From NCBI GenBank assembly GCA_023428025.1, contig JAEYZN010000004.1, forward strand, positions 1-64,000: DNA of 64,000 nt, read 5' to 3'. This document shows positions 18,201 to 25,063 of the stretch, piece by piece. Source of the stretch: Bacillota bacterium. Its GTDB lineage: Bacteria; Bacillota; Clostridia; Christensenellales; SZUA-584. A program made the translations under genes and the position numbers. The notes under the pieces are model-generated. The model made no database searches. It had not been told where the DNA came from and saw nothing but the letters and a program-made list of their open reading frames with translations. How positions within the stretch are numbered: the first letter of the stretch is position 1; every line of letters begins with the position of its first letter.

Positions 18201-19222
18201 TAATTCGGCCAGCTTCCCTTTTTCTCCAGCCATTCCTTGAACCTGTAGCCGGTATCCGGCTGCGGGTTCGCATTGCCGAGGTCATAGGGCGTGCCATATT
18301 CTCTTTTTCCGTTCACAGAGGTATCCACTGTGCCATGTCCGGCGGAAACCACGGAGAAATCATACTCGAACCCTTTGAAAACCGCACTGAACGAGCGGTT
18401 GCCATTCATCGTGATGTTTACGGCGCCCAAATAGATTTGAAAATCAGGGTTATAAACAGCGGGCTTGAGCAGGGCTGCGTTCGGATTCTGATTATCCTTC
18501 CAGCCCGCGAAATAATAGTGACTAATGTCATTTGGCCACGGCAGCGCCAGCGACAGATTCACTCTATCGCCGTCAACATATGTCTTCGCGATCGAGGTGT
18601 TTCCCAGACTGCCGTTGCCTTCCGTGCCCAGTGTCAGGGTAGAATATTTCTGGAAATAAGCGGTGACCGTTTTGTCTCCGTTGCTCCTTATGGTATTTAA
18701 CGTGACGTTGCTCGACCATTCCTTAAAATAGTATTCCGAAGAACTGGGCGTCGCTGTCAGTTCCCAATAGGACACTATCAACCATTTTTCCAGGAAACTC
18801 ACGCTCCCGCCCGTACCTGAAACCGGGCTTCCCGTACCGGTGGTCCGGCTTGTTTCGTGTCCGTTTTCATCGAGCGTGACCACATTAACCGTCAGGATGG
18901 GCGCCGCCAGCAATTGCGCATCGCCGGCCCCCTCCAGCCCCAGCGAGGCCGCCTGCTGCATGGGTTCCGTTGGTGCAGGCATCTCCGGCGTCTGTGCAGG
19001 CATCTCCGGCGTCGGCACAGGCGTTTCCGGCGTCGGCGCAGGCGTCTCCGGTGTCGGCGCAGGCGTCTCCACAACAGGCTCCCCGGCCGGAGGTTCCTGC
19101 GGCTGGGTCTCCTGCGGCGCGGAAGGCTCCACGCCCGGCTCCTCCGCAAACGCATTGACCGGCAGCATCGCCAGCACCATCAATACCACCAATACGATAG
19201 TCGCAATCCTCTTCTTCATCAT
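15215..19222 (-). CDS. giant surface protein: MBG repeats, InlB-type repeats, C-terminal membrane anchor
   Basis: A 1335-residue secreted protein. A signal peptide (cut after NAFA) is followed by a Pro/Thr/Glu repeat linker with at least six copies of a TPE-P-like unit (about 30-85). Then come about 300 residues of InlB/Flg_new-like modules. At least seven tandem MBG-type modules follow, each with LTVTA-K--TYGD-P and a closing GTLTV. Four C-terminal Listeria-Bacteroides repeats (GYTFTGWD...VTAQY) come next. The end is one transmembrane helix (WWWILIGVGLAGLLFLLIFFL) and a KRRKDEEQQ tail. No LPXTG-type sorting motif is seen, so anchoring is by the helix. Two in-frame ATGs (19222, 19219) follow GGAGGA. 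Expression is probably c-di-GMP controlled by the riboswitches upstream. Adhesin role is inference. Confidence 0.9.
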   Translation of the reverse strand: MMKKRIATIVLVVLMVLAMLPVNAFAEEPGVEPSAPQETQPQEPPAGEPVVETPAPTPETPAPTPETPVPTPEMPAQTPEMPAPTEPMQQAASLGLEGAGDAQLLAAPILTVNVVTLDENGHETSRTTGTGSPVSGTGGSVSFLEKWLIVSYWELTATPSSSEYYFKEWSSNVTLNTIRSNGDKTVTAYFQKYSTLTLGTEGNGSLGNTSIAKTYVDGDRVNLSLALPWPNDISHYYFAGWKDNQNPNAALLKPAVYNPDFQIYLGAVNITMNGNRSFSAVFKGFEYDFSVVSAGHGTVDTSVNGKREYGTPYDLGNANPQPDTGYRFKEWLEKKGSWPNYYWEPTGAVVTIGVLNDYKAVFELETYSITYNNVDDTTGFPLSYTFESSTITLPTPTRTGCDFVKWVDPDGATVTEIPAGSTGDKVFTAVWQLNGTDITIEGYAGTYDGIAHGLTVTGTYDALEYSLSETGPFVSEIKYTNVDETPGTDGVKVYVKVARGAAGPYIGYGYIKINPKPLTVTADSKTMTYGQSRPALTVSYDGFVDPENAASSLTGTPALSTNYDTSGPNAGSYAITVDLSGVTANHGNYTLTKQDGTLTVNKKELTVAAKDRTIRYGDDIPSYGYTITGIVPGENVYRVVTGEPALSCAYAPGSPVGSYPITVTVTGMSAQNYTFVAQDGTVTVNRTVLTVTANDITIHYGDAVPTFTAEITGFVLGQRQEDVVPGAPAFRTTYTQGDAPGTSTIRVSAGTLTPNGNYRLVLVNGTLTVDKKPLTVTAENKTTTYGQAAPAFTATYSPFTMGQDESVLGGALVYICEYGVTSSGAGDYPITPSGLTSANYDITFVPGTLTVGKVVLTVTANNKSIIYGDAIPVYSVQYAGFIPGEDESKLVGTLAFDCDYAAGEAAKSYSITPKGLTADNYTITFVDGTLTVVKKALTVTADNKTVTYLDPAPAYSVTYGGFITGDTAADLGGTLIYACAYAPGSAMGTYTITPGGLTSGNYSLTYVPGTLTVSDLVLTVEFADYNGTILKTEQVGYGNAATAPAAPTREGHRFTGWDVAFSNVTGSLTVTAQYAVNTYTVRFFAADGVTQIGATQTVDWGTAARFETAPARTGSAFDEWVLTGDDDTVVTSLTNVRENITAVASYLLNGYTVTFVDFNGNVIGTDGVLYGGSAVAPTPPAREGYTFTGWDSAFDDVRGNMTVTAQYRINTYTVTFVNYDGTVISEVTVNWNTAAAAPADPTRDGYTFTGWDTDFSAVTGDITVTAQFTQNEQLTEEPVPGTGNTTTLEDEEVPQQGPAAFPWWWILIGVGLAGLLFLLIFFLAKRRKDEEQQNA

Positions 19223-19269
19223 TTGTTCCTCCATTGTCGAATGTATGTTCATTCCCTACAAATAAACAA

Positions 19270-19372
19270 GGCCGCGCAAAGAAATAATCTCTGGCAGCCG
19301 AACGGTCATCTTCCCGGAGGAAATTAGACTCAAGGCTTTGCGTCCCCGGCTTTCGCGCGGGTTTGCCCTTAT
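19270..19372 (-). ncRNA. c-di-GMP-I (GEMM-I) riboswitch 1, gene-proximal
   Basis: On the minus strand the aptamer reads GGGCAAACC, a GAAA-capped hairpin, GACGCAAAGCC, GTCTAA, and ACCGTTCGGCTGCC. These are the conserved core elements of the c-di-GMP-I class. The 3' strand GGCTGC (plus 19294-19299) can instead pair with GCGGCC (plus 19270-19275), followed by the U-rich TTGTTTATTTG. The platform therefore looks like a terminator that competes with the aptamer, consistent with an ON switch (inference). Confidence 0.9.
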
Positions 19373-19439
19373 CATCGGATTATTCAGTTCATATGAATGT
19401 TATGTGCCGTCCACATAACGAAGCGCCGTATCAAGGCCG

Positions 19440-19552
19440 AAAATAAAATCGGCTGCAAAAGAAACATGTCTTTGGCAGCCGAACGATCATATCCGAAAAG
19501 GATTTAGACTCCAGGCTTTGCGCCCCTGCTTTTCAGTCAGGTTTGCCTTTTC
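19440..19552 (-). ncRNA. c-di-GMP-I (GEMM-I) riboswitch 2
   Basis: The second intact aptamer reads GGCAAACC, GGGGCGCAAAGCC, GAGTCTAAATCC, ATCGTTCGGCTGCC on the minus strand. Its GGCTGC (plus 19474-19479) can pair with GCAGCC (plus 19451-19456), followed by GATTTTATTTT. It repeats the architecture of the gene-proximal copy, which indicates tandem duplication. Confidence 0.9.
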
Positions 19553-19571
19553 TCCTTCATCTCTATCATCC

Positions 19572-19665
19572 AAAAAAGGCCTCCCTAAATTTAAAGGCGG
19601 CCCAACCGAAAACACATCGTTTTAATGATATACGCCCTGCTTTCTCAGCCGGGTTTGCCGTTGCT
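19572..19665 (-). ncRNA. degenerate third c-di-GMP-I-like unit with intrinsic terminator
   Basis: The promoter-proximal unit keeps GGCAAACC, the GAGAAAGC-capped hairpin with GGGCG, and the 3' end TTTTCGGTTGGGCCGCC. The ligand-pocket core GCAAAGCC...TCTAA is replaced by TATATCATTAAAACGATG. Its 3' strand GGCCGCC pairs with GGGAGGCC and is followed by six T (plus 19577-19572), a clear intrinsic terminator. It could be a dead aptamer or one with changed specificity. Confidence 0.65.
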
Positions 19666-19724
19666 TTCAATGAATGCTTTGAATGATACAATAGATGCTT
19701 TTATCCTTATTCAATTGTGGGGCC

Positions 19725-19753
19725 ATTATAGCATTCGCTCTTTTTATTGTCAA
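19725..19753 (-). promoter_or_regulatory. consensus promoter of the riboswitch leader
   Basis: On the minus strand TTGACA (19753-19748), exactly 17 bases, TATAAT (19730-19725): both hexamers are perfect. Transcription would start near 19718 and give a leader of about 500 bases before the surface protein. Confidence 0.9.
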
Positions 19754-20013
19754 TTGCCATGCGACATTATCATCCAAATAAGCTCTTTTATTTACAGGTA
19801 AATTTTAAGCAAATCGGTTATGATCCAAAATCATCTGCCGTCTTGTTATATTTTTGCAAACAGGTCCTCAAACGGCTTTCCGATCGTCCGCTCCATGTGG
19901 GAAATATAATTACAAAGTTTCATTCATTTGTACAAGAAATCCCGCTGGGCTGTGCGGTATATTGGCCTTGGGTCAAATTTGATGCAAATCCAAACAGGAA
20001 AGCGGGTTTTTCT

Positions 20014-21018
20014 ATGGATATGAAACAGTGGGTCAGCACCCTGCGCGCCGCGGACGTCAAGAAACCGATGCCGATTCTCTCCTTTCCGGCCATTCAGTTG
20101 ATGGGCATCACCGTGGAGGAGCTGATCTCCAGCAGTGAAAAGCAGGCCGAGGGCATGCGCCGCGTGGCCGGGCGCACCGACGCCGCGGCGGCGCTCAGCA
20201 TGATGGACCTGTCGGAGGCCGAGGCGTTCGGCTCCGCCATCCGCGTCTCCAAGGACGAGGTGCCCACGGTCACCGGCCGCATCGTATCCACACCGGCGGA
20301 GGCGCGCGCTCTCACTGTGCCGGACGTATTCGCGGGCCGCACCGGCCTTTATATCGACGCCATCCGGCAGGCCAAGCGGCAGATCACGGACCGCCCCGTG
20401 CTCGCGGGCGTCATCGGGCCGTACTCGCTGGCCGGGCGTCTGCTGGGCGTGTCCGAGATCATGATCGCCTGCTACGAGGACCCGGACATGGTGCACGCGG
20501 TGCTGGACAAGGTGACTCGGTTCATCACGGCCTACGCGCTGGCTTACCGCGAAGCGGGCGCTGACGGCGTGGTGATGGCCGAGCCGCTGGCGGGCATCCT
20601 CTCCCCCGCGCTGATATCCGGCTTCTCCACGCCTTATGTCAAGCGTGTCGCGGACACCGTGAAGACGGACGAATTCGCCTTCTTCTACCACAACTGCGGC
20701 AACAACACCATCGATCTCGTGAACTCCATCAAAACCATCGGCGCGGACGGCTACCATTTCGGCAACGCCATCGATTTGAAGCGCATGCTGGAGGTGATGC
20801 CGGACGACGTGATCGTGATGGGCAATGTGGACCCGGCCAGCCAGTTCCGGAACGGCACGCCCCAGTCCATCCGCGAAGCCACGCTTTCGCTGCTTGAAAA
20901 ATGCGCGGCGCATAAAAACCATGTGATCTCCTCCGGCTGCGACATCCCGCCGCTGTCCGGCTGGGACAACATCGACGCCTTCTTCGCCGCCGTCAGGGAG
21001 TTCTACAGCCGGTCTTAA
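20014..21018 (+). CDS. uroporphyrinogen-decarboxylase-fold protein (MtaA/CmuA-type methyltransferase homologue)
   Basis: A 334-residue TIM-barrel protein of the UroD/MtaA family. The zinc-ligand pattern of corrinoid:CoM-type methyltransferases is visible: His226 and Cys228 in FYHNCGNN, and Cys309 in SSGCDIPP. Such proteins move methyl groups between a corrinoid protein and a thiol or other acceptor; true UroD lacks this triad. No corrinoid protein is encoded next door. The start is the ATG at 20014 (MDMKQW), where GC-rich codon use and family similarity begin. The frame is open upstream but that part looks non-coding. The 260 bases between the riboswitch promoter and this start hold no recognised element. 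Confidence 0.82.
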   Translation: MDMKQWVSTLRAADVKKPMPILSFPAIQLMGITVEELISSSEKQAEGMRRVAGRTDAAAALSMMDLSEAEAFGSAIRVSKDEVPTVTGRIVSTPAEARALTVPDVFAGRTGLYIDAIRQAKRQITDRPVLAGVIGPYSLAGRLLGVSEIMIACYEDPDMVHAVLDKVTRFITAYALAYREAGADGVVMAEPLAGILSPALISGFSTPYVKRVADTVKTDEFAFFYHNCGNNTIDLVNSIKTIGADGYHFGNAIDLKRMLEVMPDDVIVMGNVDPASQFRNGTPQSIREATLSLLEKCAAHKNHVISSGCDIPPLSGWDNIDAFFAAVREFYSRS

Positions 21019-21100
21019 CTGGCAAGCCCACAAATATAATAAATATGTAATTGTCAGCTTGATGACAAACCCTAATATCTATATTTGCGGGCGGGCATCG

Positions 21101-21508
21101 ATGAACAGAAAATATATCATCTTCATCATCGCGTTCGTTGTATGCGCTGTGGCGGGTACGGTTTTTTCCCATGAGTCAGACAAACAAAGCGGGCTGATCA
21201 TGACTTTATTCCGGCCGGAGCTTCAGGAAGCGTCCGACGATTTTTATTCCGAATATCTATCCGACAACCCGAGCGTCGCCAATTATTCAGGCAAAGTGAT
21301 CAGCCTGGAAAAGAGCGAGAAAGGGTACCATGTCAAATTCGGCATCGAACCGTATCTGGGGCCGCATTATCCCGTCGGTTACGACGAGGTGGAGTATTTT
21401 GTAAACAACCTCGGCACCGTCACCTTGCTCGAGTTTTCGCACAGGAAAAGCTATGATTTCCCTCCGCGTTTGGGTGTAACCATCAAGAAACCGATACCCT
21501 TATCTTAG
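21101..21508 (+). CDS. small exported protein, DUF3888-like
   Basis: A 135-residue protein with an N-terminal hydrophobic segment (KYIIFIIAFVVCAVAGTVF) and an extracytoplasmic domain. The phrase LRPEL-x-DFYSEYL and later YHVKFGIEPYLGPHYPVGYDEVEYFV resembles the DUF3888 pattern of Bacillus and Clostridium. I matched it by eye only. The start is the ATG at 21101; an upstream ATG at 21062 would add a hydrophilic leader before the signal segment. Function unknown. Confidence 0.65.
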   Translation: MNRKYIIFIIAFVVCAVAGTVFSHESDKQSGLIMTLFRPELQEASDDFYSEYLSDNPSVANYSGKVISLEKSEKGYHVKFGIEPYLGPHYPVGYDEVEYFVNNLGTVTLLEFSHRKSYDFPPRLGVTIKKPIPLS

Positions 21509-21554
21509 AATAAGATCAGAGTTTCAAAAAGATAAAGAGCAAAAGACAAGAAAA

Positions 21555-21690
21555 GAGCCTTCGCAAAGGCATTTTCTGATGGGATTCTCAAGGGATAGAT
21601 CCCTTGAGCGGTGGTGCGGAGTCCCCAAAAGCTTTGCTTTTGGGTGCTGGTTCGGAGGCGGAGCCTCCAAGGTTTGACCTTAATTTATAA
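21555..21690 (+). repeat. dispersed repeat, copy 1 (CCTTCGCAAAGGCATTTTCT type)
   Basis: The order CTTCGCAAAGGCATTTTCT, GGGATTC, CCCTTGAGCGG, TGCGG, a hairpin around AAAAGCTTTGCTTTT, GGAGGC, CCTCC recurs in inverted orientation at 45930-46080. The rest of the 21509-21833 gap carries the hcp promoter. Confidence 0.7.
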
Positions 21691-21762
21691 CAGGCTGCAA
21701 ATCCGTAAGAATAACCTTATGGATTTTTCTTTGATAATTTTTTCACTTTGTTGTATTTGCAA

Positions 21763-21791
21763 CCGACCCTGGTCAAACTTCCCGTTATACT
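21763..21791 (+). promoter_or_regulatory. hcp promoter region with GACC-CT-GGTC palindrome
   Basis: TATACT (21786-21791) lies 43 bases before hcp with no standard -35. At 21763-21776 the sequence CCGACC-CT-GGTCAA resembles the TTGACC-NN-GGTCAA type described for HcpR, with two left-arm mismatches. The match was made by eye from memory of the published motif. Confidence 0.4.
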
Positions 21792-21833
21792 CTGCGTGTA
21801 ATTAAAAAACGAACGAATTCAAGGAGGAACTCA

Positions 21834-23390
21834 ATGTCAAATATGTTTTGTTTTCAGTGCGAGCAGGCGGCGGGCGGCACGGGCTGCGAGACAAAAGGCG
21901 TGTGCGGCAAGCAGGCGCCCACTTCCAACCTGCAGGACGAGCTGACGGGCGCGATGATCGGTCTGGCGCGCGCGGCCTACGGCCAGCCGGCGTCCGACGA
22001 GGTCACCCACGCGCTGCTGGAAGGCCTGTTCACCACTGTCACCAACGTCAGCTTTGACGACGAGGCGATCATCCGGCAGACCGAGAAAACGCGCCGCGTG
22101 AAGGCGGCGCTGGACGCGTCGGTGCCGGAATACGATATGAACCAGCTGTGGAATGCCAACGAGGACATCCGTTCGCTGAAGTCGCTGGTGCTGTTCGGCA
22201 TCCGCGGCATGGCGGCCTACGCCTACCACGCGTGGGTGCTGGGATACAAGAACGACACCGTCAATAACTTCTTTGCGAAAGCGCTGTGCGCCATCGGCGG
22301 CAGCTCGGACGCGGACGCGCTGCTCGCCCTCGTGATGGAGACGGGCAACGTGAACCTGGAATGCATGGCGCTGCTGGACAAGGCCAACACCGAGACCTAC
22401 GGCACACCCGCGCCCACCACGGTGCCGCTGACCATCGAAGCCGGTCCGTTCATCGTGGTGTCCGGACATGACCTGTACGACCTGCACCGCCTGCTCGAGC
22501 AGACGGCGGGCAAGGGCGTCAATGTGTACACACACGGCGAGATGCTTCCGGCGCACGCGTACCCGCGGCTGAAAGCGTTCCCGCACCTGAAGGGCAACTT
22601 CGGCACGGCGTGGCAGAACCAGCAGAAGGAGTTTGCGAACATCCCCGGCCCGGTGCTGTTCACCACCAACTGCATCATGCCCGTGAAGCCGTCCTACGCG
22701 GACCGCATCTTCACCACCGAGGTGGTGGCGTACCCCGGCATGGTGCACATCGGCGACGACAAGGACTTCACACCGGTCATTGAGAAGGCGCTGGCGCTGG
22801 GCGGCTATCCCGAAGCGCATAAAATGACGGGCATCAACGGCGGCGACACCGTGACGACCGGCTTTGCGCACGGCACCGTGCTGTCCGTGGCGGGCACGGT
22901 GGTGGGCGCGGTGAAGGCGGGCGCGATCAGGCACTTCTTCCTGGTGGGCGGCTGCGACGGCGCGAAGCCGGGCCGCAACTACTACACCGAGTTTGTGCGC
23001 CAGACGCCGGACGACACCGTGGTGCTGACGCTCGCGTGCGGCAAGTTCCGCTTCAACGACCTTGACTTGGGGTCCATCGGCGGCCTGCCCCGCATCATGG
23101 ACATGGGCCAGTGCAACGACGCCTACAGCGCCATCCGCGTGGCCACGGCGCTGGCGGAAGCCTTTGAGTGCGGCGTGAACGATCTGCCGCTGACGCTGGT
23201 GCTGTCCTGGTACGAGCAGAAGGCGGTCTGCATCCTGCTGACGCTGCTGGCGCTCGGCATCAAGAACATCTACATCGGGCCGTCGCTGCCCGCGTTCCTC
23301 TCGCCGAACATCCTAAAGGCGCTGGTGGACGGGTTTGGCCTCACGCCCATCTCCACACCCGAAGAGGACCTCAAGAAGATACTCGGATAA
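21834..23390 (+). CDS. hcp: hybrid-cluster protein (hydroxylamine reductase / NO reductase)
   Basis: A 518-residue hybrid-cluster protein. The N-terminal cluster motif is CFQCEQAAGGTGCETKGVC, with cysteines near 5, 8, 17 and 23. Later hybrid-cluster ligands are seen in TTNCIMP, VGGCDGAKPGR and TLACGKFRF. The family reduces hydroxylamine in vitro and is thought to remove nitric oxide in vivo in anaerobes. AAGGAGG lies seven bases before the ATG. It is a single-gene unit with a strong terminator. The usual reductase partner Hcr is not adjacent. Confidence 0.96.
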   Translation: MSNMFCFQCEQAAGGTGCETKGVCGKQAPTSNLQDELTGAMIGLARAAYGQPASDEVTHALLEGLFTTVTNVSFDDEAIIRQTEKTRRVKAALDASVPEYDMNQLWNANEDIRSLKSLVLFGIRGMAAYAYHAWVLGYKNDTVNNFFAKALCAIGGSSDADALLALVMETGNVNLECMALLDKANTETYGTPAPTTVPLTIEAGPFIVVSGHDLYDLHRLLEQTAGKGVNVYTHGEMLPAHAYPRLKAFPHLKGNFGTAWQNQQKEFANIPGPVLFTTNCIMPVKPSYADRIFTTEVVAYPGMVHIGDDKDFTPVIEKALALGGYPEAHKMTGINGGDTVTTGFAHGTVLSVAGTVVGAVKAGAIRHFFLVGGCDGAKPGRNYYTEFVRQTPDDTVVLTLACGKFRFNDLDLGSIGGLPRIMDMGQCNDAYSAIRVATALAEAFECGVNDLPLTLVLSWYEQKAVCILLTLLALGIKNIYIGPSLPAFLSPNILKALVDGFGLTPISTPEEDLKKILG

Positions 23391-23417
23391 AACCGGATCA
23401 ATTCGGCAAGCAGACAG

Positions 23418-23442
23418 GGCTCCGCGCAGGCGGGGCCTTTTT
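23418..23442 (+). terminator. intrinsic terminator of hcp
   Basis: GGCTCCGC/GCGGGGCC, an 8-bp stem with loop GCAG, is followed by TTTTT. Confidence 0.88.
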
Positions 23443-23853
23443 GCCTTATTTTATGTCGTTTTTTCGAACCGGTTCTACATTTGCTTGCGGTGTCATACCG
23501 TTTTCACCACCGTATATTGTATCGCAGATATCATGGTTCCGTTTCTGCGCGCGAACCGCTCCGCCGTCCGGCTGCCACTACAGTATTTTCGCCGTTTTCA
23601 TGCTGTTTTTGCCGTCCTCCATAGCATCCACCATATATGGTATTTGGCCTATTTCGGGCACACTATTCCCATGTTATTCTATCAAAACGTTACCACCACA
23701 GCCTCAAATTGGCTCCAACATCATTTTATCAAGATACTGTATCTCTGCATGCACCAGCCCACAAAATCTTGCCGCCGCGCCCCTCTTTCTTGACATTTCC
23801 GCTCCCTTGCGGCATGATAGTAACCATTCTGAAGCATATTGGATGGATGACAC
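23443..23853 (+). other. 410-base gene-free region before azlC
   Basis: No gene is supported. It contains the perfect palindrome ACCATATATGGT (23630-23641) and, near its end, TTGACA (23790-23795) followed after 17 bases by CATGAT, a plausible but weak -10 for azlCD. Confidence 0.4.
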
Positions 23854-24597
23854 ATGAACGTCAAAACACGCGCGTTCAAGGCGGCGCTGCCTTACACACT
23901 GCCCATCTGCGCCGGCTTCTCGTTTCTGGGGCTGGCATACGGCATATACATGAACAGCATGGGCTTCTCTTTCGTGTACCCCATGCTGATGAGCCTCACC
24001 ATTTTCGCGGGCTCCATGGAGTTCGTCGCCGCCAATCTGATGATGACCGGCTTCTCGCCGCTGAACGCCCTCGCGCTCGCGCTGATGGTGAACGCGCGGC
24101 ACCTGTTCTACGGCATATCCATGCTGGACAAGTTCAGGGCCACCGGCAAGAAAAAATTCTATCTGATTTTCGGCATGTGCGACGAATCGTTCTCCATCAA
24201 CTGCACCGCAACGCCGCCCGAATGTGTGGACAGAGGCTGGTTCATGTTCTTCGTCACGCTGCTGAACCACGTATACTGGTTTGTGGGGTCCACCGTCGGC
24301 GGTCTGCTGGGCAGCCTGATCTCGTTCAGCACCGAGGGCATCGAGTTCGTGCTGGTCGCGCTGTTCGTGGTGATCTTTCTCGACCAGTGGCTCAAACCCT
24401 ACCCCAATGACGCTGCACGTCATCGGGGACCCCGGGCCAGGAAACATGCGCCCGCCGTCATCGGCCTGCTGGCGTCGGTGGCGTGCCTCGTGGTGTTCGG
24501 GTCCCAGCAGTTCATACTGCCCGCGATGGCGCTGATCCTCATCGTGCTCACCGCGCTGCGCAAGCCTTTGAGCAGCCGGAAGGAGGACGCCGCATGA
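23854..24597 (+). CDS. azlC: AzlC-family branched-chain amino acid exporter, large subunit
   Basis: A 247-residue membrane protein with the AzlC landmarks FAGSMEFVAANLM and NARHLFYGISM and about seven hydrophobic segments. AzlC with AzlD exports branched-chain amino acids and confers resistance to azaleucine in Bacillus. Its stop overlaps the azlD start (ATGA). Confidence 0.92.
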   Translation: MNVKTRAFKAALPYTLPICAGFSFLGLAYGIYMNSMGFSFVYPMLMSLTIFAGSMEFVAANLMMTGFSPLNALALALMVNARHLFYGISMLDKFRATGKKKFYLIFGMCDESFSINCTATPPECVDRGWFMFFVTLLNHVYWFVGSTVGGLLGSLISFSTEGIEFVLVALFVVIFLDQWLKPYPNDAARHRGPRARKHAPAVIGLLASVACLVVFGSQQFILPAMALILIVLTALRKPLSSRKEDAA

Positions 24598-24926
24598 CGA
24601 TCACCATCTGGGAATCCGCCGTCGTCATCGCCGTGGTGGTGCTGGGCACCATGCTCACGCGCTTCCTTCCTTTTATCATATTCCCCGCCGGACGGCCCAC
24701 CCCCAAATACATCCAGTACCTGGGCGACGTGCTGCCCTTTGCGGTCATCGGCCTGCTGGTGATCTACAGCCTCAAGGACGCTGTGGTGCTGTCCTGGCCG
24801 TACGGCATCCCCGAGGCCATCGCGATCGCCTGCATCGTGCTGCTGCACATCTGGCGCAAAAACATGCTGCTGTCCATCGCGGCGGGCACCATCATCTACA
24901 TGCTGCTGGTACAGCTGGTCTTCTGA
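24594..24926 (+). CDS. azlD: AzlD-family exporter small subunit
   Basis: A 110-residue protein with four hydrophobic segments and the family phrase GTMLTRFLPFIIF near residue 18. GGAGGACGCCGC precedes the ATG within azlC. Its conserved partnership with AzlC supports one transporter. A weak CCGCAA/TTGCGG stem follows at 24934-24950. Confidence 0.9.
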   Translation: MTITIWESAVVIAVVVLGTMLTRFLPFIIFPAGRPTPKYIQYLGDVLPFAVIGLLVIYSLKDAVVLSWPYGIPEAIAIACIVLLHIWRKNMLLSIAAGTIIYMLLVQLVF

Positions 24927-25063
24927 CGCCTTTCCGCAAACCTGTTGCGGCTTCCCTTCAATAGCAGTATTATTATGGTATATGCTTGTATCCATGGATG
25001 CATTATCCACGAATACATACGCGCTTTTTAGGATGGTCAGTCGGCCGTCCGGAGGGGGTTGCC

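Noticed and set aside
19747..20013. N-terminal extension of the UroD-fold gene by 89 codons
   Set aside because: The extension overlaps the -35 region of the divergent promoter, has AT-rich codon use, and does not resemble the family, which starts at MDMKQW.
24987..25002. TGTATCCA/TGGATGCA palindrome as a Pho box for the first alkaline phosphatase
   Set aside because: Pho boxes are direct repeats of TTAACA-like hexamers; this is an inverted repeat with no such hexamers.
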